Origin: a virus
Strand: one strand, 5' to 3'
IMG/VR virus record: IMGVR_UViG_3300028393_000384
Span: 1-21,146 of that record
Length of the DNA stretch: 21,146 bases
Position numbers and translations under genes: made by a program. The notes under the pieces were generated by a model. The model saw only the letters and a list, made by a program, of their open reading frames with translations. It had not been told where the DNA came from and did not search any database. Of the stretch, positions 17,301 through 21,146 are shown piece by piece; the stretch's first letter is position 1, and every line of letters starts with the position of its first letter.

Positions 17301-20133
17301 GAATTTAGCAATTACTAGCATTGTGGGCGATACTACACAAGCCACTGTGACGTTTACCTCGCCACAAAGTACTGCACCGTTTGCTGTTGGACAAGCAATT
17401 ACCATAACAGGTAATAGTCAAGCAGTTTACAACGGAACATTCAACGTGCAAGCGTGTACAACAACATTTGTTAGATTTGTTACAACATCTGGATTAACTG
17501 GAACAGGCGGAAACGTGGCTGCTCCGGGAACATTTGTTACTGCAAACTTTAGTGGAACTGGCGGTGCAGGAACTTATTATGTAAGTCCAGCACCAACAGC
17601 TTCAGTTGCCGGTGGTACAAGTTTTAGCGGAACAGCATATACATTAACTTCACCAACTCTTAGTTCTGTAGTAGCAGTAGGAACAGGCGGCCAATTCACA
17701 TGTGCTGCCACTACATTAGCAGTTGGACAAACCGTTGGAATTACAGGAACACTGGGTGGTATAACTCTTACAGGCTATGCAACTGGTGCAGTGTATTATA
17801 TCATTGCCACTAACGGTACAACAACATTTACATTGTCAACAACTTCAAACGGTGTTGGTGTTGTAACTACAACAGGTACGCCAACTGGTTTAACTTATAA
17901 CTTGAATAGTGTTTCTTACCAAAACAGTTCAATTGTTGGAAATAACTTGATTGGTTATATCACAGCATTTGGATCAGGCACCGGCGGTGCAGGAACATAT
18001 ACAATAAGTACACCTATCAGTTCTACCGGTACTATTGCAATTAGTGGTTTAAGCTACACATTAAGCGGTACACAAACTACCACAGCAACACAAATTACTG
18101 GTACTAATAATTTGTTAACTGTGACAAGCTCAGCTGGTATGGCAGTGGGAGAATCAATTGCATTTACTGGCACTAGCTTCAGCGGTATTGCTCCAAGTAC
18201 ACAAACATTGGCAAGCGTTACTACAACAGGTATTGCTGGACAGTTTGCATGTACAGCGGCAGTTCTTGTAATTGGACAAAAAGTAACTATTACAGGTACA
18301 CTGGGTGGTGTGACTATTACAGGTTACACAACTGGCACTGTGTATTATATCATTGGAACAAACGGAACAACTGCATTCACACTATCAACTACCAAAGACG
18401 GTGCGGGTGTGGTAACTACAGCAGGTACCCCAACTGGAATAACACTAGTTGTTGACGGTACTTACTATATTACAGAAGTTCCAAGTGCAACTGCAATTGG
18501 TGTAAGCACTAGTTTTGGTGGTGCTAACCAAGCAGTAACTAATGGTGCAACTGGATCACTATCTGCAACAGCTGGTTCATACCTAGGCGGGTTGACCAGT
18601 GCGTCAACGTACTATGTTGCTACTATTAATAGTGCTACTAATCAGATCACAGTCAGCACAAGTTCAACTTTGAGCCCAATCTTTGCTGTAACTGGCAACA
18701 GTGGCGGTGCATGGACCAGTGCAACTGGATTAGGTGCAGCCGCAAGTAGTCCAGACGGTATCAACTGGACCAGCAGAGCTATTACTAACAGTGCATGGAA
18801 TGCATTAACATTTGGTAATACTAATACTAGTTTTACTGGAAGTATTTCAGGAACAACTTTAACTGTCACAAGTACTCCTACAGGTAGCGGTATTGTATCC
18901 GGTGCAGTACTAAACGGTATTGGAATTATTGCAGGTACGACTATCACAGGTAACTTGACAGGATCGCAATTCAGTTCAAGTAGTACTTGGACTGTGGGAA
19001 CTAATCATGCTACTGGAACAGGTAGTATTACTATTACATCTGGTGCTCCTATATGGGCAGTGATTGCAACGGGCGGAACCAGTGCATTGAGTATTCCAAA
19101 CTTTACACAAGCACAAGCCCGTGCAGTTGTGGCATCAGGACAGTTGGCAAGTTTTAGAATCTATGAACCAGGTTCAGGTTATACAACTCCTCCAACAATC
19201 ACGCTTGGAGATCCAAATGCCACATCAGCCGCAACTTACACTGTGAGAACCGGAATTGGTGCATTGGGTAATCCAACATTTAGTAATCGCGGCACTGGAT
19301 ATACAACTGCTACAACTCTTGTGACAGGCACTGGTTATTCTGACATTTATCAAAACAGTCAGTACATGGTTGTTAATAATATGTCAGCTGTTCCAACCGC
19401 AGGATCAAACGTATTGTTTGCAGGAAATACCACTTACTATAAACTTGTTGTTGTGAGTAGTTTAACAGGTTCTGCAGGTAACTATAGTTGTGTATTGCAA
19501 ATTAGTCCTAACATGTCAATACCGCTTGCACCAGTACACGGCGTGGCAATTGAAATGCGTATACAGTACAGTCAAGTTCGTTTGACTGGACATGATTTCT
19601 TGAGTATCGGTACTGGAAATATTGCGGCCACTAACTATCCAAATATTACTAATCCGGCCATTCCGGCAAATATGACGGTGGAGAATGGCGGAGGACGAGT
19701 ATTCTACACAAGTACTGACCAAGATGGTAACTTCAACGTGGGTGGATTGTTTACTGTACAACAAAGTACTGGTATTGCCACATTGAATGCCAATGCGTTT
19801 AACTTGAGCGGTTTACAAACACTACAATTGGGTGCAGTTAGCTTAGGAAGCTCAAATACCAGTATCAATGCGTTCTCAACAGACGGCACATTTACAGCTA
19901 ATAGTGATAGTATTGTGCCAACTCAACGTGCCATTAGAACTTACATTGCTGGCCAAATTGGCGGCGGATCAAGTACAGTTAATGTAAATACGCTAGTAGC
20001 AGGAACTATTCAAATTACTGGAAGTACTATAACTAATACTGCCGGTACTCAGATAAATATAAAGAGTAAAGCTAACTTCACACAGGGAATAGATGGTAGT
20101 CCCTTAGCATTAAACTACTTCTTACTAAGATAA
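11344..20133 (+). CDS. Very large phage tail-fibre/adhesin with nested inserted domains (2929 aa)
   Basis: This is a paralogue of the 1325-aa product. Seven CBM5/12-like repeats (13-379) lead to GDLVYYGGAGPARLPIGTDG. A beta-helix (about 430-845) has YYVATTGTD, VGDELRGTIIQP and ANDFTQVINDGIGAWVTN, interrupted by ~170 residues (470-638). Another 86-residue module sits before GWDHIVVG (982-1067). After EPRVTFTAP, residues 1107-2589 have no counterpart in the paralogue. They form a seven-bladed beta-propeller with Asp-box-like motifs, split in blades 6 and 7 by long arrays of Thr/Gly-rich beta modules. The paralogous sequence resumes at QARAVVASGQLASFRIYEPGSGY and ends with GRVFYTSTDQDGNF, TQRAIRTYIAGQIGGG and FTQGIDGSPLALNYFLLR. 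The frame is open for 8.79 kb. I infer a trimeric surface-binding fibre. GGAG lies 6 nt upstream of the ATG. Confidence 0.85.
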   Translation: MAEFKLGRIRFVWKNTWVAGGTTYIKDDVVRYGSKTYVCILGHTSTSNFYTDLTSNWQLAADGQAWLGTWVTGGTYYKVGDTVTWGGQVYICKTGHASQTYLEDDQAKWELFASAFNWLGTWAISTYYKVGDIVKYGATVYRCKTSHTSNSSATTLGGGLEADQTKWDIVNQSFDYKGTWAASGTRYKLNDVVKEGAGLWICIGVNVSAATWAADSAYWARFVEGLEFMSTYSTSVAYFPGDVVTYGGYSYVSATNNTNRIPTAYTGSDWNILSTGFNFRGDFSTGTAYKVGDVARLNGYTYLAILDGTNHQPPNLTYWEQLNPGYKWMGTWTTANYVLGDSVRYNNSSYVCILAHTGATGNRPDNDTLATYWNQLAGGVETSVLTTQGDLVYYGGAGPARLPIGTDGQVLTVSGTNLVWNTFGDIADIYYVATTGTDVTTNGQGTTLDKPFRTIKFACDTVAAGTTYPIANTRLVANTNFLTREVAQFIVYNKTNSVSPYLPGSVIDITKTIRDSKLILDAISQDLIRSSNANTVAVAQSYFATPTTFYNAAVTSDMPFFLPALTYLKTLVTNAINKTTPANNYQTLTSFSPVVTQVTSGGTAEVGSLTALNNLLDIVINALTASSTAGIPLPTTGQTSTIFVKTGTFSEILPISVPENTAIVGDELRGTIIQPTTGYTTSNMFYMRNGTGLRNCTLQGLNGTLGTANSYGTQRPTAGAYVSLDPGAGPDDPSVWIYKRSPYIQNVTTFGTGATGLKVDGSLHNGGNRSIVANDFTQVINDGIGAWVTNNARSELVSVFSYYAHIGYLSENGGKIRATNGNNSYGKYGSVSEYVDTTETAITAKVNNRASQAQVAYTFTNASSIYRLEYSNAGNAYPNTGTTFAFSSANGINAAAVGDEVRDNAVFENRMLTTGAGYVTITNVAQSGSTTGITIAASDVAVSGAYLGMRVIIASGLGVGQQGYFVYYSQGTKIGVVAKESFTAITATQVIASGAKIVVPSTTSFYVGMPLAFTGTTIGGFSSAGVVYYVQAIVSSTQIAITASPGGLVIASGLSDATASTMIINAAGWDHIVVGTAIQSVLDSTTTYVIEPRVTFTAPAYATTARTVPTGTWSSTTFANGRFVAVANSAGVSAYSVDGINWTAMTGLSSSAFNSVTAGAISTTTYFVTVASGTSSTVAYYSTNGTSWTVMTSLQAANWSAVAYGNSRFIAISNGTASSYSINGTSWNAGGSLVSNPWTGIAYGTGPGLFVAIAGGTSLSTAAAYSVDGVSWTASTLPQSAYWTSISWGNGRFVAVAQGGQQTAYSTDGINWTTPTTLLPAIYAWKNVAYGQGTFLATASTLTPTITAAYANSNQIQLSSSAGMATGQTWIPTAVTQSTTATAAVSTFASLSNTSVTGIAGALNVLSPGMVNQGTITTGMIIGGNGSGNNVASAQNIAITGASNTSGTVTLTFNAQTEALSGVTTTGTAGQFACTATTAPLIAGQTMTLSGTLGGVTITGYSTPTTYFILQTNGSTTFQLGGGTAAAGQTFTTTGTTTLGMASTTGLIAGQRVYFTGANLASVGLIPNVTYYVLSVIASTSITLSTTANGLAVTFLTGTAATSVYVYEIGVGVVTTAGTPTGLSYTYYKAIPFALGQSISVQGVTPITYNGNYNVTGLPTTTSVQMTNAATTLQTLTGVVITGTGGTFSCTSATLQIGQRLVISGTYGGAGSISGYTDPTTYYIIATNGTTTFTLSTSFGGTAITTTAGTPTGLTYTLTSTFVGAGVVYSNQLYVTGSTSFTSTASSASSTSLTIGGTVTGTVAIGQALTGNTFSNTYAQVMPGNAGTSNLSLAGITAGTPAAGMYIGGPNIPTTTSISAVNSSTFFAAIATGTAVTFTGSIAPNTALNGSAALGGTLSVSTVPSGSGIVVGYVLSGTGVVGGTYVAANLTGTATSNPSTWTVNISQTVASTTITATPVVLNVSGVGVGTVVPGSVLSWTGGFVAQNLAITSIVGDTTQATVTFTSPQSTAPFAVGQAITITGNSQAVYNGTFNVQACTTTFVRFVTTSGLTGTGGNVAAPGTFVTANFSGTGGAGTYYVSPAPTASVAGGTSFSGTAYTLTSPTLSSVVAVGTGGQFTCAATTLAVGQTVGITGTLGGITLTGYATGAVYYIIATNGTTTFTLSTTSNGVGVVTTTGTPTGLTYNLNSVSYQNSSIVGNNLIGYITAFGSGTGGAGTYTISTPISSTGTIAISGLSYTLSGTQTTTATQITGTNNLLTVTSSAGMAVGESIAFTGTSFSGIAPSTQTLASVTTTGIAGQFACTAAVLVIGQKVTITGTLGGVTITGYTTGTVYYIIGTNGTTAFTLSTTKDGAGVVTTAGTPTGITLVVDGTYYITEVPSATAIGVSTSFGGANQAVTNGATGSLSATAGSYLGGLTSASTYYVATINSATNQITVSTSSTLSPIFAVTGNSGGAWTSATGLGAAASSPDGINWTSRAITNSAWNALTFGNTNTSFTGSISGTTLTVTSTPTGSGIVSGAVLNGIGIIAGTTITGNLTGSQFSSSSTWTVGTNHATGTGSITITSGAPIWAVIATGGTSALSIPNFTQAQARAVVASGQLASFRIYEPGSGYTTPPTITLGDPNATSAATYTVRTGIGALGNPTFSNRGTGYTTATTLVTGTGYSDIYQNSQYMVVNNMSAVPTAGSNVLFAGNTTYYKLVVVSSLTGSAGNYSCVLQISPNMSIPLAPVHGVAIEMRIQYSQVRLTGHDFLSIGTGNIAATNYPNITNPAIPANMTVENGGGRVFYTSTDQDGNFNVGGLFTVQQSTGIATLNANAFNLSGLQTLQLGAVSLGSSNTSINAFSTDGTFTANSDSIVPTQRAIRTYIAGQIGGGSSTVNVNTLVAGTIQITGSTITNTAGTQINIKSKANFTQGIDGSPLALNYFLLR
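11380..12480 (+). repeat. Seven CBM5/12-like repeats in the 2929-aa protein
   Basis: The repeats start at FVWKNTW, AWLGTW, NWLGTW, DYKGTW, EFMSTY, NFRGDF and KWMGTW, with YKVGD-type and YVCILGH-type strands. The number and order match the 1325-aa paralogue, for example repeat 6, NFRGDF here and NFRGDW there, each followed by a (Q/K)PPN turn. C-x3-H occurs in repeats 1, 2, 3 and 7. All seven are uninterrupted here. Confidence 0.8.
12751..13257 (+). other. ~170-residue segment of helical character inserted in the beta-helix
   Basis: The 1325-aa paralogue runs CDNVPSNSTIFIKTG. Here CDTVAAGTTYP is followed by about 170 residues before STIFVKTG. The extra part contains amphipathic stretches such as TREVAQFIVYNK, DSKLILDAISQDLIRSS and LPALTYLKTLVTNAINK, and looks helical in contrast to its all-beta surroundings. 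It has no Thr/Gly module signature and no recognised family. Confidence 0.65.
14287..14544 (+). other. 86-residue beta module inserted before GWDH
   Basis: The paralogue reads TIYTESTQVSGWDHVVTGTA. Here VVAKES is followed by about 86 residues (ITATQVIASGAKIVV, FYVGMPLAFTG, VVYYVQAIV, IAITASPGG) and then GWDHIVVGTA. The insert has the 'VG-x-x-x-x-F-TG...YY-x-x-x-I' plan repeated in the module array further on. Confidence 0.65.
14662..15363 (+). repeat. Beta-propeller blades 1-5 and start of blade 6, Asp-box-like
   Basis: A ~40-residue repeat has the form 'W-x-x-(I/V)-x-(Y/W)-G-x-G-x-F-(V/I)-A-(V/I)-x...A-YS-x-(D/N)-G-x-x-W-T'. YSVDGINW, YSTNGTSW, YSINGTSW, YSVDGVSW and YSTDGINW occur near residues 1135, 1181, 1220, 1265 and 1305. 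These match the BNR/Asp-box turn found in sialidase-type propellers. No sialidase arginine triad is apparent, so this is scaffold evidence, not evidence of an enzyme. Blade 6 begins AWKNVAYGQGTFLATA (1324-1339) and then breaks. Confidence 0.75.
16522..16550 (+). repeat. 29-nt exact repeat inside the module array, copy 1
   Basis: The bases beginning ACTAACGGTACAACAACATT recur exactly at 17809-17837, about 1.29 kb downstream, in the second and third copies of the YYII-TNG module. They encode TNGTTTFTLS. A separate 21-nt exact repeat starting GGTGTTGGTGTTGTAACTAC is at 16171-16191 and 17851-17871. Confidence 0.95.
17809..17837 (+). repeat. 29-nt exact repeat inside the module array, copy 2
   Basis: This is the second copy of 16522-16550. 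Flanks on both sides differ by one base immediately and diverge further out. Confidence 0.95.
18196..18456 (+). other. Module nested inside another module of the array
   Basis: The fourth YYII-TNG module (from about TQTLASVTTTG to GITLVVD, ~86 residues) lies between SAGMAVGESIAFTGTSFSGIAPS and GTYYITEVPSATAIGVSTSFGG. Joining the two flanks gives a continuous module of the form 'GM-x-VG-x-x-I-x-FTGT-x-F-x-GI-x-x-GTYYI-x-x-V'. The insertion therefore seems to have landed inside an existing module. Confidence 0.6.
18709..19083 (+). other. End of blade 6 and split blade 7 of the propeller
   Basis: After the array, GLGAAASSPDGINWTSRA (about 2462-2479) supplies the missing Asp-box strand of blade 6. 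Blade 7 opens NSAWNALTFG (2482-2491), is interrupted by about 75 residues of an FTGSISGTTLTVTS...GTTITGNLTG module (nt about 18820-19050), and resumes PIWAVIATGGTSALS (2569-2583). The rest of the protein then returns to sequence shared with the 1325-aa paralogue. Confidence 0.65.
20052..20059 (+). promoter_or_regulatory. Weak late-promoter-like GATAAATA
   Basis: GATAAATA lies inside the 3' end of the 2929-aa gene, 87 nt before the next start. It repeats the 11310 site, but it sits in coding sequence (QINIKSK) and may be chance. Confidence 0.2.
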
Positions 20134-20146
20134 ACGGAGATTTAAC

Positions 20147-20479
20147 ATGCCAGCAGCAACAGGAAGATTAGGAACAGCAGATTTAGCAGGTACAATTGGT
20201 ACCACGCAAACTGTGTACACTTGCCCAACAGGGTATTTTGCAGTAGTTAACGTTTCAGTAGTTAATAGAACTGCATCACCGGTAACAGCAAGAGTAGCAA
20301 TTGCTACTTCGGCTAGTCCAGGTTTAGCAGAATGGATTGAATATGGAATAACTATTCCAGCTAATTCTGTGCTAGAACGAACTGGTTTGGTATTATCTGC
20401 GGGACAATTGTTAGCAGTATCTTCAAGTACTACCGGAGTTAATGCAGTGGCATACGGAATTGAAACTAGCACAACATAA
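20147..20479 (+). CDS. Small phage structural protein, third of three similar ones (110 aa)
   Basis: The start GRLGTADLAGTIGTTQTVYTCPTGY is followed by FAVVNVSVVNRTASPVTARVAIATS, EWIEYGITIPANSVLERTGLVLSAGQLLAVSSS and a final AYGIETSTT. This is the plan of a small all-beta domain. It recalls the 109-aa product at 6595 (SLANTADEDVIVDVTI...IIPPYTSAKLVQQGEKI) and more loosely the 111-aa product at 2427. Small proteins of this type next to fibre genes are common in T4-like marine phages, but I know no defined function. GGAG at 20136-20139 supports the ATG. The next gene follows after 11 nt with its own AAGGAG overlapping the stop. Confidence 0.78.
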   Translation: MPAATGRLGTADLAGTIGTTQTVYTCPTGYFAVVNVSVVNRTASPVTARVAIATSASPGLAEWIEYGITIPANSVLERTGLVLSAGQLLAVSSSTTGVNAVAYGIETSTT

Positions 20480-20490
20480 GGAGTGATACA

Positions 20491-21146
20491 ATGGGACGTT
20501 TTGTACCAATTACAATAACAACAAGTATTGCTGAAAAAACAGCTCCCGTAGTTCCGGGTGCAAAAGTTTCTTATAACGGTAAACAATGTTGGCAATATAA
20601 AGTAGTATACGATAGACCAGGCACGTACACATTTACGGTGCCTACTGGTGCTATCTGTGCAAGAACAGTGATTGTTGGCGGTGGCGGCAAACCCAAGTGC
20701 GGAAGTGTAAACTTTGACGGCACAGTATGTAACAGTGCGGCAGGTGCAGGCGGTGCATATAGCGACAAGTGTCATGCAGTCACAGCTGGCAGCACTGCAT
20801 TTACTATAGTGGTAGGTCGACAAGAACAAGATAGTACCGTGGCTTGCAACAGCGTAGCAGTGCATACAGCAGGTGGTGCTGCCGGAATGACTCCAGGAGC
20901 AGCTTCAGGAGGCGACTGGAACAGTCGTGGCGGATGTTCAGGGTGGACTTGTAACTATTGCGGCGGATCATACAGTCACTATTGCGGTAGTTGTAAGTGT
21001 TTTGTTGCTGGGTCAGTTTGTGGATATTGCTATGTGATGCAATTTACTGAAGGCCAAGTTGGTTCTACTGCTTGTTGTAACATGATATTGGCAGGTGGAG
21101 CAAGTGCTGGATCTCCAAGAAACTTGTGCGGTGGTTGCTCCAGCAT
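20491..21146 (+). CDS. Glycine- and cysteine-rich phage adhesin-like protein, 3' truncated by the window
   Basis: The ATG at 20491 has AAGGAG at 20478-20483 and opens a frame that reaches the window end, 218 codons so far. The N-terminus MGRFVPITITTSIAEKTAPVVPGAKVSYNG leads into YDRPGTYTFTVPTGAICARTVIVGGGGK (50-77), which fits the glycine-rich fibre domain of the 'PGTYTFTVP-x-G...V-x-G-x-GG' type. The rest is rich in Gly (GGAAG, GGDW, GGCSGW) and has 18 cysteines in 218 residues, clustered at 159-190 (CSGWTCNYCGGSY, YCGSCKCF, CGYCYVM) and again near CCN and CGGC. The other proteins here have few cysteines. I infer a tip adhesin, perhaps built from glycine-rich helices braced by disulphides or metal. 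The C-terminus is unseen. Confidence 0.75.
   Translation, partial: MGRFVPITITTSIAEKTAPVVPGAKVSYNGKQCWQYKVVYDRPGTYTFTVPTGAICARTVIVGGGGKPKCGSVNFDGTVCNSAAGAGGAYSDKCHAVTAGSTAFTIVVGRQEQDSTVACNSVAVHTAGGAAGMTPGAASGGDWNSRGGCSGWTCNYCGGSYSHYCGSCKCFVAGSVCGYCYVMQFTEGQVGSTACCNMILAGGASAGSPRNLCGGCSS

Larger units (their letters stand above)
15364..18708 (+). repeat. ~1115-residue array of Thr/Gly-rich beta modules splitting blade 6
   Basis: From about residue 1341 to 2455 the protein is a chain of ~50-90-residue beta modules. One family occurs four times, near 15720, 16370, 17660 and 18200, with the order 'GTGGQFTC...VGQ-x-x-x-(I/L)-(T/S)GT-x-GG...YYII-x-TNG-x-T-x-FTLST...TTAGTPTG(L/I)T'. A YNG module ('F-x-(L/V)GQ-x-I-x-x-x-G...YNG-x-(Y/F)-NV') appears near 16230 and 17380. 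A further type with FTGSIAPNTA, SGTGVVGG and TWTVNISQTVAS lies near 16980-17220. No stop or frame change interrupts the array. Confidence 0.75.

Noticed and set aside
17115-17405. Minus-strand frames inside the giant gene (also 16800-17048 and 18642-18947)
   Set aside because: They are Val/Pro/Ala-rich reverse readings of Thr/Gly repeats, with no ribosome sites and no recognisable motifs.
15364-18708. Assembly chimera producing the module array
   Set aside because: Not excluded, but 8.79 kb stay in one frame and the junctions fall at sensible loop positions of a propeller. An artefact would be expected to break the frame in two of three cases at each junction.
14662-19110. An intein or group I intron as the cause of the large insertion
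   Set aside because: The frame stays open throughout, the content is beta-propeller and fibre modules, and no splicing-junction motif (terminal His-Asn) or homing nuclease motif is seen.
20125-20865. A 246-aa open frame on the minus strand
   Set aside because: It lies opposite two well-supported plus-strand genes with good ribosome sites. Its Cys/Tyr/Ser-rich composition is what the complement of ACA/GCA-rich coding DNA gives.
7360-21146. A diversity-generating retroelement acting on the adhesins
   Set aside because: No reverse transcriptase is present and no pair of near-identical repeats differing mainly at adenines was seen; exact repeats found are short and fully identical.

Overview
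The window is a run of late structural genes from a tailed bacteriophage, most likely a T4-like myovirus of a marine bacterium (cyanophage or pelagiphage type). All twelve genes I can support lie on the + strand with gaps of 0-121 nt, and most have an AAGGA/GGAG ribosome site. The DNA is AT-rich. Several products match, from memory, protein types seen repeatedly in marine T4-like phages: the MGRPLNKK structural protein, the MSRILKVSQS protein, the 122-aa YFFGRTK protein, the GRISGPLL fibre proteins, and the very long proteins ending in a GRVFYT-TDQDGNF domain. Host and phage genus are inferred; no replication or terminase gene is present to test them.

Layout: (1) 66-1322, a structural protein of SGSGY-type beta modules. 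(2) 1362-3799, three genes: a fibre-like protein, a 111-aa small protein and a 345-aa fibre protein. (3) 3811-7302, two paralogous fibre proteins (532 and 352 aa), a second small protein and the 122-aa protein. (4) 7324-20133, two giant paralogous adhesin/fibre proteins of 1325 and 2929 aa. Both begin with seven CBM5/12-like repeats, continue into a right-handed beta-helix, and end in the same C-terminal domain. (5) 20147 to the window end, a third small protein and the start of a glycine- and cysteine-rich adhesin that runs off the edge.

The striking feature is nested insertion. The 2929-aa protein is the 1325-aa architecture with extra domains inserted in frame: a ~170-aa segment of predicted helical character in the beta-helix, an ~86-aa module further on, and a ~1480-residue block holding a seven-bladed beta-propeller with Asp-box-like motifs. 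That propeller is itself interrupted, by ~1115 residues in blade 6 and ~75 in blade 7. Inside the larger interruption one ~86-residue module interrupts another module. The 532-aa fibre, the 1325-aa protein and probably the 345-aa fibre carry similar insertions within otherwise conserved motifs. Removing the insertions leaves cores of similar length (about 1190 and 1240 residues) for the two giants.

Together these genes probably build distal tail-fibre or baseplate-fibre structures that touch the host surface. The CBM-like repeats, propeller and glycine-rich domain are plausible glycan or receptor contacts. Non-coding content is small: a CUUCGG hairpin, one 121-nt structured leader, and a few T4-late-promoter-like sites. 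I see no tRNA, CRISPR, transposase, reverse transcriptase or classical rho-independent terminator. No stretch over 121 nt lacks a gene.
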